Of a stretch of DNA of 64,000 bases, positions 1 to 11,506 are shown one piece after another. A program made the translations under genes and the position numbers. Source of the stretch: Leishmania mexicana MHOM/GT/2001/U1103. Taxonomy: Eukaryota > Euglenozoa > Kinetoplastea > Trypanosomatida > Trypanosomatidae. The stretch's first letter is position 1, and each line of letters opens with the position of its first letter. The stretch covers positions 495,001 to 559,000 of the forward strand of contig NC_018333.1 of assembly GCF_000234665.1 (NCBI RefSeq). The letters are read 5' to 3'. The notes under the pieces are model-generated. The model searched no databases and was not told the DNA's origin. It saw only the letters and a list, made by a program, of their open reading frames with translations.

Positions 1-699
1 TCGTACAACGATTTTGAAGGGAAGGACTGTGACAAGGACGACCAGGCGTTTCATGAATGTTTGGCTGATGACGGTACGGCAGCAGGGGGGAGCGAGTCGG
101 TGCTCGAAAAGCGAGCCCGGCTCATGTACATGAAGGCAATACGTCGGAAGCGATTGCTGTGCCTGGCTCCCTGGAGGGATACCAGCCTCAGTTTTCAGTC
201 GCGACTGGACCTCTCGCGCCTGGCACTTCGCAAGGGGTACAGCGCTGAAAACGCTCATCGGTGGGTGTCTCTTGACTTTTTGAGAGACGAACCTCGCGTG
301 CGGACCGCGCGCACGGACACAGTAGCTCCTAAGCTGGATACCCAAGTTGCTGGCGAGTTCCAGATCCCCTGCCCAAATTTTGCTTCTGATCCCGCCGCTG
401 CGGAGTCATCCGGAGGGCGGCAAGCGGGAACATCATCAAGGTCGCGCGCTATCACAGCGATCAAGGTCGACGTGCTCTTCTATTCCCAAGATGAGCCTGA
501 TGGGAGCAGCCGCCTCCGTGCTGACGGCGGCGACATCGAATACGACCACGGAGCGTGTAGCCATGGCAACAACGCCACAGATGATTACAGTGCTGCAACA
601 CGGGTGATGACGATTGCGCTGATAAACTATGAGGAGCTGGAGTGGCCCGATTCGGTGGTCTCTTCTTCCGAGCAGCAGTGGGCGTGGAAGAACTTTTGA
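1..699 (+). CDS. 3' end of a protein gene of unknown function (5' end outside window)
   Basis: The reading frame is open from base 1 to a TGA at 697-699, giving at least 232 residues; no start is visible, so the gene begins upstream of the window. The N-terminal part seen is acidic (repeated Asp and Lys). A basic segment follows around residues 35-55 (EKRARL, KAIRRKR), then a mixed region with LSRLALRKGYSAENAHRW. The last 130 residues are polar and low in hydrophobics, ending WAWKNF. Residue usage looks like an ordinary trypanosomatid protein and not like a shadow frame, but I recognise no domain. SIDER2 copy 1 lies 1.4 kb downstream and probably falls in this gene's 3' UTR. Confidence 0.6.
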   Translation, partial: SYNDFEGKDCDKDDQAFHECLADDGTAAGGSESVLEKRARLMYMKAIRRKRLLCLAPWRDTSLSFQSRLDLSRLALRKGYSAENAHRWVSLDFLRDEPRVRTARTDTVAPKLDTQVAGEFQIPCPNFASDPAAAESSGGRQAGTSSRSRAITAIKVDVLFYSQDEPDGSSRLRADGGDIEYDHGACSHGNNATDDYSAATRVMTIALINYEELEWPDSVVSSSEQQWAWKNF

Positions 700-2077
700 T
701 GCGGCTGGTGATCTGGCGATGGCGTTGCCGAGGAGAGGCATCTGGGAGGCGGAGGGACGCGAATCTCTTGGCCGCTTACGTATAACTGCGCACACCCGCA
801 CAGGATGGCCAGTAGGGTGGCGAACGCCGCGGCGGCACACAGGAGAAAGAAGAACAAAAAAAGCGGTCACGCCACCGCCTCCTCTCCACCTCTGTGTGTG
901 TGCAGCGCGGAGGAGACTGCGAGGTTTCTGACGCTTGCCGTGCTTCCGTGTTCTCTCCTGTGTATCAGAGTTTGTGCGGACTCGGAATCAGACCAAGGGC
1001 AAATGCGCTCACACATGTGTATGTATGTGTCTTACCGAGGCTGACTCGTGTCTCTGCTGCCTCGCGTGGCACCCTTTGTGTGCGTGAACACCCATTCACT
1101 TGCGCCACGTTTTTGCCTGTCTGGGCTTTGGTGTGACTCGTGTGTGCTCCCGCACGTAACCTTCTCTCTCCGCCCCGTCTCTCCGCTCTTTTTGGTTTCG
1201 TTTTCTTTTGTTTTCCTGCTACACGTCCGCTGCTCCTCTGCTGCATCATGCAAGTGCGCGATTGGGGACTCTGAAGCTATGACCATCACCGAGGCCGACA
1301 CGAAGGGCCGTGGCACGGAGGGAAGGGGCGGCGGACCAAATGAAGCAGGGAACGCCGGGCCTCGCTCTTTCTGCCCTGCAAAAGGAAGACACAACCGTGC
1401 AGGACCGTGTCAGTGTGTGCCCTACATGTGTTTCTGGATCTTCTCCCTCGCTATCGAGCGTGCGCGTCGGACTCTCGGGACTTCCCCTGCCGACACCGAC
1501 CCCACTCTTTCTTCTTTTTAGAGTGGGGTGGCTGATTAGCTGGCTTACCGGGTGGGCAAGCGTGCCGCTTTCGCCACCACAGTCTCAGAGGGTGCGTCGT
1601 CTTTCCTTACGTTGCGCTGTCTTCAGTAGCACCAGCACCAGCACCGCCACCACACCCCACCTCACTTTTTTTCGCGACTTTCATCACCCGCCTTCCCCTG
1701 CTCTCTTGTCTCACTTCGGCATCCTCACATCACCCCTGCTCCATCATTCACTGTAAGCAGCAGTCGGGTATATTGCAGGTGCCTGCTGAGCCCTGCCACT
1801 CTCATCTCGTGCACCAGCAGTGCTGCTGCCCTCAAACGATGTACCCCCGTGGAAACATGGAGCACCGCGTGACCACTAAACGCGCGGCGTGGTGCCTTGC
1901 CATTTTTTTTGAAGTTTTCCCGCTGCCCTCTATCAACGCTCACTATGCGTGTTTTTCTTACCTACGGATGCGCCTCACAGTGCCCCGTCCCTCCTCTTGA
2001 TCACATGGTCTCTCTCCCCTCAGCGCTGCTCATTCCGCTTTCATTATTTTTTCTGGCTACTCTATTTATCGTACCCG
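700..2077 (+). other. Intergenic, probable 3' UTR
   Basis: No convincing coding sequence. Pyrimidine-rich tracts occur at about 1147-1210 and 1660-1750. Short overlapping frames on both strands lack protein-like composition. Confidence 0.6.
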
Positions 2078-2645
2078 GATGACTGGGGGTGGGGCGGGGC
2101 GCGCACCTCAGCGCGTCGTATCCTCAGGGCCCAGCACACCGCCTCCGCCGGGAAGCCAGGCCGCCCCTATTCATTGCCCGTGGCGAGCTGCGTCCGGCGG
2201 TGACGCGGTCACGCACCCAGGACGTGGGGAGCTGCGAGCAATGCATCGCCGCTGATGTCTGCGGTGGGAGACTGGACGGCGTTGCATCGTCACGGCCTGC
2301 GACAGCGAACACGTCTGCGCCACCCACATGGTGGACGAGGTGTGTGAGCGTGGCTGGCGCGTGTCCCACCCGGCCGTGACGCTGCCTCCTGGTGCGGGGA
2401 GCCTGCGCCACGGCGAGGGCGATGCGCGAGGGAGGGGTGGCGGCCGGCGGAGCGGGTGGCCGCTGTGTAGCTCGAGGCAGCGGCCGTGCTCGGGTGACGG
2501 TGTCAGCGCATTGCTGTGACGCGTGTGGCCCCCGCTGCCTGGCGCCACGCGACGTGGCCCGTGGCATGGGACGGGGAGAGGCTGGGGGGGTGCAGCGCGG
2601 AGGCGAAGTCGTGCTGCGCGGCAGCGGATGGGCAATGGTGAAGCG
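2078..2645 (+). mobile_element. SIDER2-like retroposon, copy 1
   Basis: A ~0.56 kb element starting at GATGACTGGGGG and nearly identical to the elements at 10361, 12731 and 15101, with the 3' part also matching 48582. It has the long 3' subtype (GGAGGCGAAGTCGTGC present at about 2597-2615) and is followed by an A-rich tail (GCGAAAAAGGAAAA). Size, tail, high GC and intergenic position fit SIDER2, the degenerate short retroposons of Leishmania that in 3' UTRs are associated with mRNA instability. Family assignment is from recalled features, not a database match. Confidence 0.8.
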
Positions 2646-4134
2646 AAAAAGGAAAATATGTATCGGGGCGCCGCATTTTTTTCTTCGCTCTCTTGTGTGC
2701 TTTGGCATGCGCACATATTTGGATAACGTTGGTGCGCTGCTCCACGTTGTTGCCGACTGTCTCTGTCGATGGGCGTGTCTGTGGTTGACGAATGTAGCGA
2801 AGCGGACTCTGTTATTGTTTTCCTCTTACGCACGAAGAGAGAAAAATGAAAAATGCACCACCCTTGCTGGGAGTTGGCTTGTGAGGAAGGCAGCAACACG
2901 AGTCTGTCAGTCGGCGTCATGTACGCGGAGCAGTGCCCTCAGACTGAGCTGATCCATTCATTGCCACAGTGTTTGGTACAGGGGAATGCATCAGCTCCCA
3001 ACCCCCGCGACACGCTGCATGCTACCGTCCACAGGGGCGTTGAAGCGGTCGGTGATGGGGAGTGTCGCCTCTTTTCGTGCCCCTCCCCGTCCGGAGCTTT
3101 AGTAAGTAAAGTGATCACCCCCCTCTGACGGGGTGAAGCGGCAAACGAAAGGGGAACACACGCTCCTGGTGGCAGGATGTTCTCCAGTGAGCGGGTCTGT
3201 CGTATCTTCACAACTTTGGTTTCCTTTGCGGAAAGCTGCTGGTGGTGGGGTGTAGCCGCTGCTTCTCCTGGGACGGCTTCCCTCCGCAACGGACGGGTGT
3301 ATGTATGTGCATAGGAAGGCCTAATACCTCCCGTTGTCTCCACCCCTCCTGTGTTGAGACGGATGTTCGCTGGTTTCACTGCACCGTCTGCGAATTCGCG
3401 TCACTTCTACCCGGCAAGCCCCACCCCGTATCATGTTCGCCGCCGGATGGGAGAGGGTGGATAAGGGAAAGGGTGTGAGTTCAGCACGTGCGTCGATTTC
3501 ATCAAAAAAAACGATACGCAGCGATTCCGTACGAGTGGCAAGCGGATGTCCGTCCACCCGCCTACCTGGCCACGACCAAGACGCTTGGCGACATCGGCCA
3601 ATGGCCAGCTATAAAAATGGGAGGGGGAACCCCTCTCCACCTCATATGGAATATTCCCCCCTTTTTATATCCGTCCCCTTCCCCTCTCCCCCTCCCTCCC
3701 TCTGTGTGTACACCAGCGAGGATGAAAACATATAGTCGCTCACAGTACTCCACCCACACCACACACAACTTCATCGCCATTTTGCCACATCATTTTTTTT
3801 TATACAGGAACGATACTGCCCTCTGCGTAGTGCATACCGAAGGGTAAGTGCTAGAGAGAGAGTACGGTCATCGGGTCCCTGGCGCGACTTAGGCAGCAGT
3901 AGCAGCAGCCGCGTCGTGCTCGCTTCCTTGGGGAGCCGGCTGGCACTCGGACGACGTTCGCGAGGATTTTCGCCATCGCTAGTGCCGACGGCGTCCACGT
4001 TGCCATTTTCTACCCCCATTCTACTCGCACGCCATCCAAAAGGAAAGCTAATCAAAATCAGCACCGAATAAGGCAACAGCACCCAATAACGAAACAGCCT
4101 TTCATCATTTTGTCTATCTTGTGTCCCTATCTAC
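2646..4134 (+). other. Intergenic and kinesin 5' UTR
   Basis: No gene recognised. The segment ends with the kinesin splice-acceptor region (3655-3716) and about 420 bases of probable 5' UTR. Confidence 0.6.
3655..3716 (+). promoter_or_regulatory. Probable trans-splice acceptor for the kinesin gene
   Basis: Almost uninterrupted C/T tract from 3655 to about 3700, followed by the first AG at 3715-3716. It would give a 5' UTR of roughly 420 nt and presumably also directs polyadenylation of the upstream transcript. Confidence 0.6.
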
Positions 4135-7100
4135 ATGTCGGAGCAGCGCATCACTGTCGCGGTGCGTATTCGTCCGCCCATCGGGTGCGAGCGCTACGAG
4201 CCCGTGTGTGCTCGCAAAGCCGACGATGACCAGACCATCACCATCAGCGCAGAGGAAACGTCCGCGAGCGTCGACGGTGTCAGCGTCTTTCAGTTCGACT
4301 ATGTCTTCGACGAGACCGACGACCAGGTCGCTGTGTACGAGGAAAGCGTGCAGGAGATGGTCGATCACGCCCTCTCGGGCTTCAACGCCACCGTCTTCAC
4401 GTACGGCCAAACTGGCTCAGGCAAGACCTACACCATTCTAGGAAGCAAATCAGCGGACGGCAAAGTCACGGAAGGGTCCGGTGCCTTCATGCGCGTCTTC
4501 GACGACCTGTTCACGTACAGAGAATCCGTCAAGGACCGCGTCCACATGGTCATCACCCTCTCCGCACTGGAGTTGTACGTTGAGGACGTTATGGACTTGC
4601 TAATGGACAAGAAGAAGCTGAAGCTACGCGAGACACCGGAGGAGACGATCACCGTCGGCATCCACACAGTGGAGGTACACACCATGGCGGATGTCGAGCG
4701 CAACTTCGACGTTGCAAACTCCTTCCGTTCCGTGACGGCCACGAAGATGAACGACACTAGTTCCCGCAGCCACGCGCTCTTCTTCATTGACATTTTCCAA
4801 ATTCCGGTGGAGAAGTTGCTGCAGCCGCCGAAGCTGTCCCAGCTCATTGACGAAACGGGCATGTCTCTGTCCAAGGGTGTTCCCGGTGTCATCAAGTCCC
4901 GCATCGCGCTCGTTGATCTCGCCGGCAGCGAGCGAGTGAAGCGCTCCGGTGCTACTGGGCAAGCCATGGTGGAGGCCCAGGCAATTAATAAGTCGCTCTC
5001 CACCCTCGGCACGGTCATCAACGCCATGTATCTGCAGAATCCGCACATTCCGTTCCGCGAGTCAAAGCTGACCAAGTTGCTGAAGCCGTGCTTTGTCGAT
5101 ACCACCTCGCGTCTGCTACTGATCGGGCAGGTGGCGCCGCCGTCAAACAGCGCCTCCGAGTCACTGGGGACTCTTCGCTTCTGCGACCGTGTCAAAGGAC
5201 TCAAGGCGGGACAGGTCATGGGCTTCACCGATCCAGCCGCCGAAGAGGCCTTTCTGCAGTCGCGCCGCGTCAACGAGGAGCTGCTGGCCGAGATGCACAT
5301 CCTCCAGGCGCAGTACTACTACGAGGCGGTGAACGTACGGCGCCTCGCAGCGGCCAAAAACGTGCCTGTGGAGCAGGAGCGGCAGCGCATCGTGGCAGAG
5401 CTCCAGGCCGGCGCTGCGGATGTCGTGGCGCGCAAGGAGCGTGAAATGCTGGAGAAGGCGGAGCGCAAGGCGATTGCGCAGCGCGACGCGGAGGTGGAGT
5501 CGTTTGTGCTGCACATGAACTCTCTCATCGAGGAGTACGAGCAAGTCGCCCACGCCGTCAAGAGGGAGAAGAAGGCACAGAAGAAGCTGCGGGAGGAGCA
5601 GGAGGCGGAGCACGAGGTGCGGCTGCATGAGGCCAAAAAGGCCAAGAAGCACCGGCTCAAGATGCAGGAGGCCGTCGCGGAGGCACGGCAAAACCTCGAG
5701 GCCCTGGACAGGGAGCTCGAGGCTCTCGATGGGCAGATCGAGGTGGTGGGAAAAGAGCGCGCGGCTGGTGTGATCGACAGCGTCGACGATGATGCTGCGT
5801 CTCCCAACAAAGCGATGGATAGCGAGGCCGAGGAGACCACGCACGGTCTCGTGGAGTCCTTTTACAGCCACGCGACGGAGCAGAGCCGTCTCTACTCGAT
5901 GTTTGTTTCGCGACTGGCTTCCACGAGACGGGAGCGGTCGCGAGTGCGACGGATGAAGCTAATGAGCTCCACCTTAGTGACGGATGGCACTCTCCTGTAC
6001 GACCTGATCTCTTTTCTCATCGATCGCGCCGTCGACGTGTCGGAGGGCGACCTGCCGCTTGGGGCTAAGTGGGGCTGGCACGACGTCGACGGCCTTAGCC
6101 AGCGTCTCCTCTGCGCAGACGAGATGTACCCGCCCCTGTTGCCGTCCGCGTGGGAGCAGCTCCACGAGGAGGCCAAGCCGTGCCTGGAGCAGCCGCACAG
6201 CATCACCTTCCTCAGCTCTGACGAGAGCGATGGTGAGCACTCGCACCACGCCGCGGAGTCTCGCCGCATCCGGCAGATTCGCGACGCCGCCGCCGCCGCC
6301 AAGGCGGAAAGCCTGTGCGCCTTACACGCCTACGACGAGGGTGACAGGAAGCGCGAGACGAGTAGCGGGGGGGGATCTGATGGAGACGGCCGTGACGGGA
6401 AGAAGATTAGCCAGAAATCGGCTGGTACCCCGACGCCGCACGCGCACCAGTCGGACTGGATGAATGGCCAGCTTCTAGGGCAGACGCCGCCGCAGGATGC
6501 GGCGCTGGGGGTAGCGAATACAGTAGAAGATGCGCTGCCTGTGGCGACGAAGGCACGCACACATAGAAAGAAGAAGGACGAGGCAGCTGCGGCTTCTGTT
6601 GTGTCTCCGAGTAACGGGAGCGGCGATGCATCGACTCGCGGCGCAGCGGCAGCCTCTGCGGCACACTCTCCGGAGGAAAGGCCAGGCCGACACGGCAAAT
6701 CAAAGGGTGTCCCGGCTGCAATGGCGGCCGGATCAGAGGACAGATCTAGCGATGAGTCCGGTGACGAGTCGAGTGGGACAGAGTCCTCGTCGTCGCCATC
6801 AGAGAGCGACACTGGGGAGGAGTCCCCGGAGGAAGCAGCCGCTGCGAAGGGTGCCGCCAACAAGGATCAGAAGAACGAAGCGCATGACGCTGCGCGCAAA
6901 GGCAGAGGCGTCGAGGAGGATGCGCTCCCGGTGGACGCGCCGAACCCATCCTACCAAGAAAAGGACTCCCGCGCACTGATGAAGGTGTACGACTCGCCGA
7001 CCCTCGTGCAAGACCTCATCCGGTTCCTCCGGAGCGGTTCCCGCATGCTCAAGCACTGCCGCCGCGGCAAGCCCCATGCGCGCGTCTTCTGGGTCTCCAC

Positions 7101-7773
7101 GCAGCGTGGAAAGAAGGAGCTCTTCTGGAAGGAGCCGGACTCGCGGAACGCTGACTGCTCGTGCATTCAGCTGTGCGACGTCAGCTTCATCCAGCTTGGG
7201 TGCTTTGGTAAAGTGTTTTCCCGCCACCGCATTCCGCCCACTGATCCCGCTTTCTTCCGCGCCTTTACGATCGGGCTGAAGCATGGCGGGCGAACAGTGG
7301 ACATCGTGGCAGAGACGCTGCCCGACTACGAGGCGTGGGTGGTTGGTCTCTCACACCTCGTCGGCGTCGACCCCGTCTGGGGCGGCAAGATCGACCTCAC
7401 GATGGAGGTTGGCACCGATCGCCTCACCTATTTCGAGTCGAGCGTATGTGAGGCAAACTACATTCACCCCTTGGAGTACCTGGAGCTGAAGAAGCGTGTG
7501 CAGCACGTCGCGACACGCACGATGCAAGTGCTTGAGGAGTTCGGCAAAGACACCGCGCGTGCCCAGGCGATCCTCGGCGGCATCCATCCACCTGCTGTGA
7601 ACAACAACTGTGCAGTGTACATGACGAAAGGCGAGCTGAGGTTTTTGTTGCCCGACACCTTCGACATTATTCGTGTGTCGCGACTGTGGATGCTCTTCCA
7701 GCAGATGAACCTCATCTACGACGACAACTTCACCCCCGCTACTGCGTTCGGCATCACGGTGCGAGAGTCGTGA
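4135..7773 (+). CDS. Kinesin motor protein with C-terminal PH-like domain
   Basis: This 1212-residue protein has a full N-terminal kinesin motor: P-loop GQTGSGKT (about 91-98), switch I with SSRSH (about 208), switch II VDLAGSER (about 260-267), and the HIPFRESKLTKLL helix near 300. The motor ends near residue 360 and is followed by a charged coiled coil to about 545. The middle (about 690-935) is low complexity, rich in Ser, Glu, Asp and Ala. Residues about 945-1085 look like a divergent PH domain (strand-rich, with FFRAFTIGL and a terminal helix around YEAWVVGLSHLV). It should hydrolyse ATP to move on microtubules; the PH-like tail suggests lipid or cortical binding, an inference. The ATG at 4135 directly precedes the motor core. 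Which kinesin subfamily it belongs to cannot be told from reading alone. Confidence 0.97.
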   Translation: MSEQRITVAVRIRPPIGCERYEPVCARKADDDQTITISAEETSASVDGVSVFQFDYVFDETDDQVAVYEESVQEMVDHALSGFNATVFTYGQTGSGKTYTILGSKSADGKVTEGSGAFMRVFDDLFTYRESVKDRVHMVITLSALELYVEDVMDLLMDKKKLKLRETPEETITVGIHTVEVHTMADVERNFDVANSFRSVTATKMNDTSSRSHALFFIDIFQIPVEKLLQPPKLSQLIDETGMSLSKGVPGVIKSRIALVDLAGSERVKRSGATGQAMVEAQAINKSLSTLGTVINAMYLQNPHIPFRESKLTKLLKPCFVDTTSRLLLIGQVAPPSNSASESLGTLRFCDRVKGLKAGQVMGFTDPAAEEAFLQSRRVNEELLAEMHILQAQYYYEAVNVRRLAAAKNVPVEQERQRIVAELQAGAADVVARKEREMLEKAERKAIAQRDAEVESFVLHMNSLIEEYEQVAHAVKREKKAQKKLREEQEAEHEVRLHEAKKAKKHRLKMQEAVAEARQNLEALDRELEALDGQIEVVGKERAAGVIDSVDDDAASPNKAMDSEAEETTHGLVESFYSHATEQSRLYSMFVSRLASTRRERSRVRRMKLMSSTLVTDGTLLYDLISFLIDRAVDVSEGDLPLGAKWGWHDVDGLSQRLLCADEMYPPLLPSAWEQLHEEAKPCLEQPHSITFLSSDESDGEHSHHAAESRRIRQIRDAAAAAKAESLCALHAYDEGDRKRETSSGGGSDGDGRDGKKISQKSAGTPTPHAHQSDWMNGQLLGQTPPQDAALGVANTVEDALPVATKARTHRKKKDEAAAASVVSPSNGSGDASTRGAAAASAAHSPEERPGRHGKSKGVPAAMAAGSEDRSSDESGDESSGTESSSSPSESDTGEESPEEAAAAKGAANKDQKNEAHDAARKGRGVEEDALPVDAPNPSYQEKDSRALMKVYDSPTLVQDLIRFLRSGSRMLKHCRRGKPHARVFWVSTQRGKKELFWKEPDSRNADCSCIQLCDVSFIQLGCFGKVFSRHRIPPTDPAFFRAFTIGLKHGGRTVDIVAETLPDYEAWVVGLSHLVGVDPVWGGKIDLTMEVGTDRLTYFESSVCEANYIHPLEYLELKKRVQHVATRTMQVLEEFGKDTARAQAILGGIHPPAVNNNCAVYMTKGELRFLLPDTFDIIRVSRLWMLFQQMNLIYDDNFTPATAFGITVRES

Positions 7774-10360
7774 AGTTGCATGGCTGCCAGGATGGAGCGA
7801 CTTTTCACTTGCCAGGCTATACGGCTGTCCTATGTACGTGTCGAGCTGTTCCTGTGCGCGCGCGTGCGAGTCTGCATGAGTTTATCTGCGCTCAATCATG
7901 CAGCGCGTGACTGTGCGGGTGCAGCTCAGGTGACCCGCAGCTCCTGCTTTAGGCGTGCCCACCGGCGTACGCAATCCTCTCGTTCTCGCTTACAGCGTCA
8001 TTATAAACAGAGTCATCAGAGGCGAAGAGGCACACCGCTGCCCCGGGCAGTTGTCTACGCGAGGGCATTGGCGCCGGGCGGCCCGCCCCGCCCTTTGCGA
8101 CTCTCAACCTATATGCATATTCGTACTTGCTTGTGGGACTCCGCTTCTCAATTGGGGCACCGGAGCCTTGAGAAGAAGCGAAGAAGATTTCTGCAGTGCG
8201 CGCTTCTGGGCAGGAACGCTCAGGGGTGGTGATGAGGGTGCCGGCAGGTCTACACGGTTGCACTGATCACTGTCATGCATGCGCGCGTGTGCGACAGGGT
8301 AAATGGCATCATTATCATCATCGCACCGCACGTTTTGCACGTTGGCTGGTCTTCTATCATTATTATTATTACCTCTGCCCTCATTTTGTGCGTGCTTGCA
8401 CATGTGTTTGGACTTTTTTTTGGTCAAACTCCACCGACCCACGGCCGAGGGTCCATTCTTTCCTTTCTTCCGTCTGTTCGTCCTTTGCGCCTGACGTGGT
8501 TGGCGGACCGTTACCTTCCGCCGGTTGGGTGCCGCCATCGCCCCTGCTTTGCTTGCCCTTTGTACACCTCAGGTGTTGGTGTTGGCCTTTTTACAAAAGA
8601 TGTATGATGACACACATACACACATATAACTATATAACTATATATAGTTATATGTATCGGTTAGCGGCGCGGGTGCCTCGTGCGCGACACTCGGTCCTTC
8701 CTTCTTTTCCTTCCCGTTTTGGCCGTGTTTTGAATGCCTCTGCGACGTGTTTGCGTTTCTCCAGCATCGTCTCCCTCTCTGCCTTTCCGATATCCTGGCC
8801 TCGTTGTGCTCGTCCACGTTCGCGGTAGGAGGGGCTGCGTGGAGAGTGGCGGGCGTCCCTTTTTTTCCCTCTTCGTTGTTGTCAGAGGCACACGACGCGT
8901 GCGCGCTCACTCTCCCGCTTGATCTCTCTTCTTTTCTTTTTTCCCCCTCTCTCTTGTGTACATTGCGCGATGTCCAATGCTGAGTCGGAGGCTTCTGTGG
9001 ACGTGCTCATCGAGGGAGCGGTGCTGCGGCGTATAATCTGTTCTCTCTAAAGTAAAGGTCGGATAGAGGAAGGTGGACGGAAGCGTGACACCGGCTGGAG
9101 AGCGAAGAGAGAGCCGGCGAACGTAAAGGCCCGTGCAAAGGATGGCTAGCGATGGATCGCTCTCACTCTCTTGGACCATTCTGCATACACATACAGCCAT
9201 CCACGTGGATTTTGTGGATGTTTTTCTGGATGAAAGTGTGTCACAAAAAACGTTTTGGCCACCGCGCCCACGGGCCCTATAATGTAGATGCACACTAGAT
9301 GATGGGTGTGCCTGTGAGCGGTAGCAGCTGCAGCTTCTATCGCGTTTATGTGTCTTCCGCTCACATGGCGTCAGCGTGTATGGCTACCTGCGATGTGGGT
9401 ATAGCACGAGTGTGAGAGGAGGTGGCGAAGACGGCGATGGGGAGTAGCAAGGATTACCGGGAGCAGGCGGAAGGGCGCATGGCGGGAGGGTCACTTCCGG
9501 CGAAGCAAGGCTGCGGCTTATGTTTTCTGTTTTCTTTGCACCACTGCGCTATGTTCATCGGCGTTCTTTTAGTGAATCGACTCTTTTTCGCTGTCCGTGC
9601 TGATGCTCCCTCTCTCTCCCTCTCCCTCCCCCCTGCATGTGCATGCTGGCCTCCATGGGCGAGTGCGTGTGAAGTTCCCAGTATTCGTCTCTCGTCACAC
9701 TCCAGTTTCTTCACTCGCTCTCTGCCATTCAGCCTTCATGACTCTACGGGTGTGGACATACATTTCCTCTCTCTCACCCTCTCACCGTAGCAACAGCCTC
9801 TGCCGTACGTGCTTCGTGTAACGTCCTCTTTCGCTTCGCTTGTTGCCGTCGTTTTACGCCACGCTCCCCTCCGTCTGTCCTCTCCACTCTACCCACCCCC
9901 CTCCTCTTCTCCACGCGACCACCGCCTCCTTTTCTCTGTTCATCGTCTTGCGCCTGCTTGTTCGCGATAATGCCTCAATGAACATTACCCGCGATGACTT
10001 TCAACGGATTTTCTTTCCCTTTGCTACAGAGTGCATCCACCGTTGTGCACATCTCCATTTACTTGTCCCCTTGTGTGCGCCGCTTTCAAGCCCATCTTTA
10101 CGTGCGTGCTGTGTGCTTTGACCTCGCCTCCTTCCCCTGCGCTCCTACCCCCCGAGCAATCAGGCTGGTGCTCGCCAGCCTACCGTTGCCTGGGAATCTC
10201 TGCCACCACCCCCGCCTCTCTTGACTATGCATCGATATATATTCAGCTCATTGGGGCACATGTTTACCAGACTGCGCATACAGGTTTGGCGGACACATGC
10301 ATAGTATCCGTGTTTCTTACCTGAACATACGCTCTCTTTTTCGCACGTGTCCATCCAGCA
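7774..10360 (+). other. Intergenic, kinesin 3' UTR region
   Basis: No gene recognised. It contains a perfect AT-rich palindrome (8632-8653) and repeated pyrimidine tracts at about 8700-8960, 9604-9634 and 9840-9935. Frames of 90-210 residues here are Ser/Arg/Cys-rich artefacts of the low-complexity sequence. Confidence 0.6.
8632..8653. repeat. Perfect 22-bp AT-rich palindrome
   Basis: The sequence reads identically on both strands: an ATATAACTATA half joined to TATAGTTATAT. It follows a CA-rich run at 8609-8624. Confidence 0.85.
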
Positions 10361-10905
10361 GCGCCTGATGACTGGGGGTGGGGCGGGGCGCGCACCTCAG
10401 CGCGTCGTATCCTCAGGGCCCAGCACACCGCCTCCGCCGGGAAGCCAGGCCGCCCCTATCCATTGCCCGTGGCGAGCTGCGTCCGGCGGTGACGCGGTCA
10501 CGCACCCAGGACGTGGGGAGCTGCGAGCGATGCATCGCCGCTGATGTCTGCGGTGGGAGACTGGACGGCGTTGCATCGTCGCGGCCTGCGACAGCGAACA
10601 CGTCTGCGCCACCCACATGGTGGACGAGGTGTGTGAGCGTGGCTGGCGCGTGTCCCACCCGGCCGTGACGCTGCCTCCTGGTGCGGGGAGCCTGCGCCAC
10701 GGCGAGGGCGATGCGCGAGGGAGGGGTGGCGGCCGGCGGAGCGGGTGGCCGCTGTGTAGCTCGAGGCAGCGGCCGTGCTCGGGTGACGGTGTCGGCGCAT
10801 TGCTGTGGCGCGTGTGGCCCCCGCTGCCTGGCGCCACGCGATGTGGCCCGTTGCATGGGACGGGGAGAGGCGGGGGTGCTGCACGGCAGCGGATGGCCAT
10901 GGTGA
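10361..10905 (+). mobile_element. SIDER2-like retroposon, copy 2 (left flank of nuclease array)
   Basis: Begins GCGCCTGATGACTGGGG. It carries the A-type bases at 10384 (C), 10392 (G) and 10794 (G), and a 3' end that lacks the ~20-bp insertion found in copies 1 and 4. It lies about 2.6 kb after the kinesin stop and 0.6 kb before nuclease gene 1. Its unique left flank marks it as the original upstream element of the locus. Confidence 0.85.
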
Positions 10906-11080
10906 GGACGAGCTGATCGCTGGAGTCGAGCGAAGCGGAAGAGCAGCAGCAGAGTACCTGGAAGGCACAGCAGTGCCGTGGCTTCAACAGCTGAGGTTGT
11001 TGCTGCACCTTGGTAGATGCAGCATTATGAGTTGCGCTGACCGTTGTGCGTTGCACGTACGCTCATGCGCTTTGCAGGTA

Positions 11081-11177
11081 GCGCCCCTCCACCCCTCCCA
11101 CTGGCTGGCCGCCTCCCTCTCTCTCGCGTCTCATTTGCCTTTCTGTGGCTGTTCTCCGCTGTGTTGGGTCTCTGCAG
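11081..11177 (+). promoter_or_regulatory. Probable trans-splice acceptor for nuclease gene 1
   Basis: C/T-rich run from 11081 to 11174 ending CTCTGCAG, with AG at 11176-11177. Predicted 5' UTR about 330 nt to the ATG at 11507. Confidence 0.55.
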
Positions 11178-11506
11178 CCGCACCTGCTCCGACACACACG
11201 CACACAAAACCCGCGTCCCTGACACCGTCTATCCAGTGCACGACACACGCCCATACGCGCACGTGAAAAGCAAGCGACACGCTCTCCTTTGCTCTTTCCA
11301 CGTGCTCCTGCTGTTTGTTGCCACCATACCCTCGACGACGCCTCGCCTGGCCATCACCCCTGTGCCACATACTCCCTGAGCGCCGTGTAGACCTCACTGG
11401 AGCGAGGCTGGCACACGCACACTGACTCACTCCTTGCATACGTTCTCCCGCTTCAACAGTGCTGCTCTGCTCCGTTCTTGGGCGTCGTTGCGCACTGCTG
11501 CCCATC

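Noticed and set aside
2171..2920. Long minus-strand open frames across SIDER2 copies (also 10397-11056, 12767-13426, 15137-15661 and 48318-49055)
   Set aside because: They recur in every copy because the element is GC-rich and repeated. They are Arg/Pro/Ser-rich, lack any domain, and lie antisense to the transcription unit.
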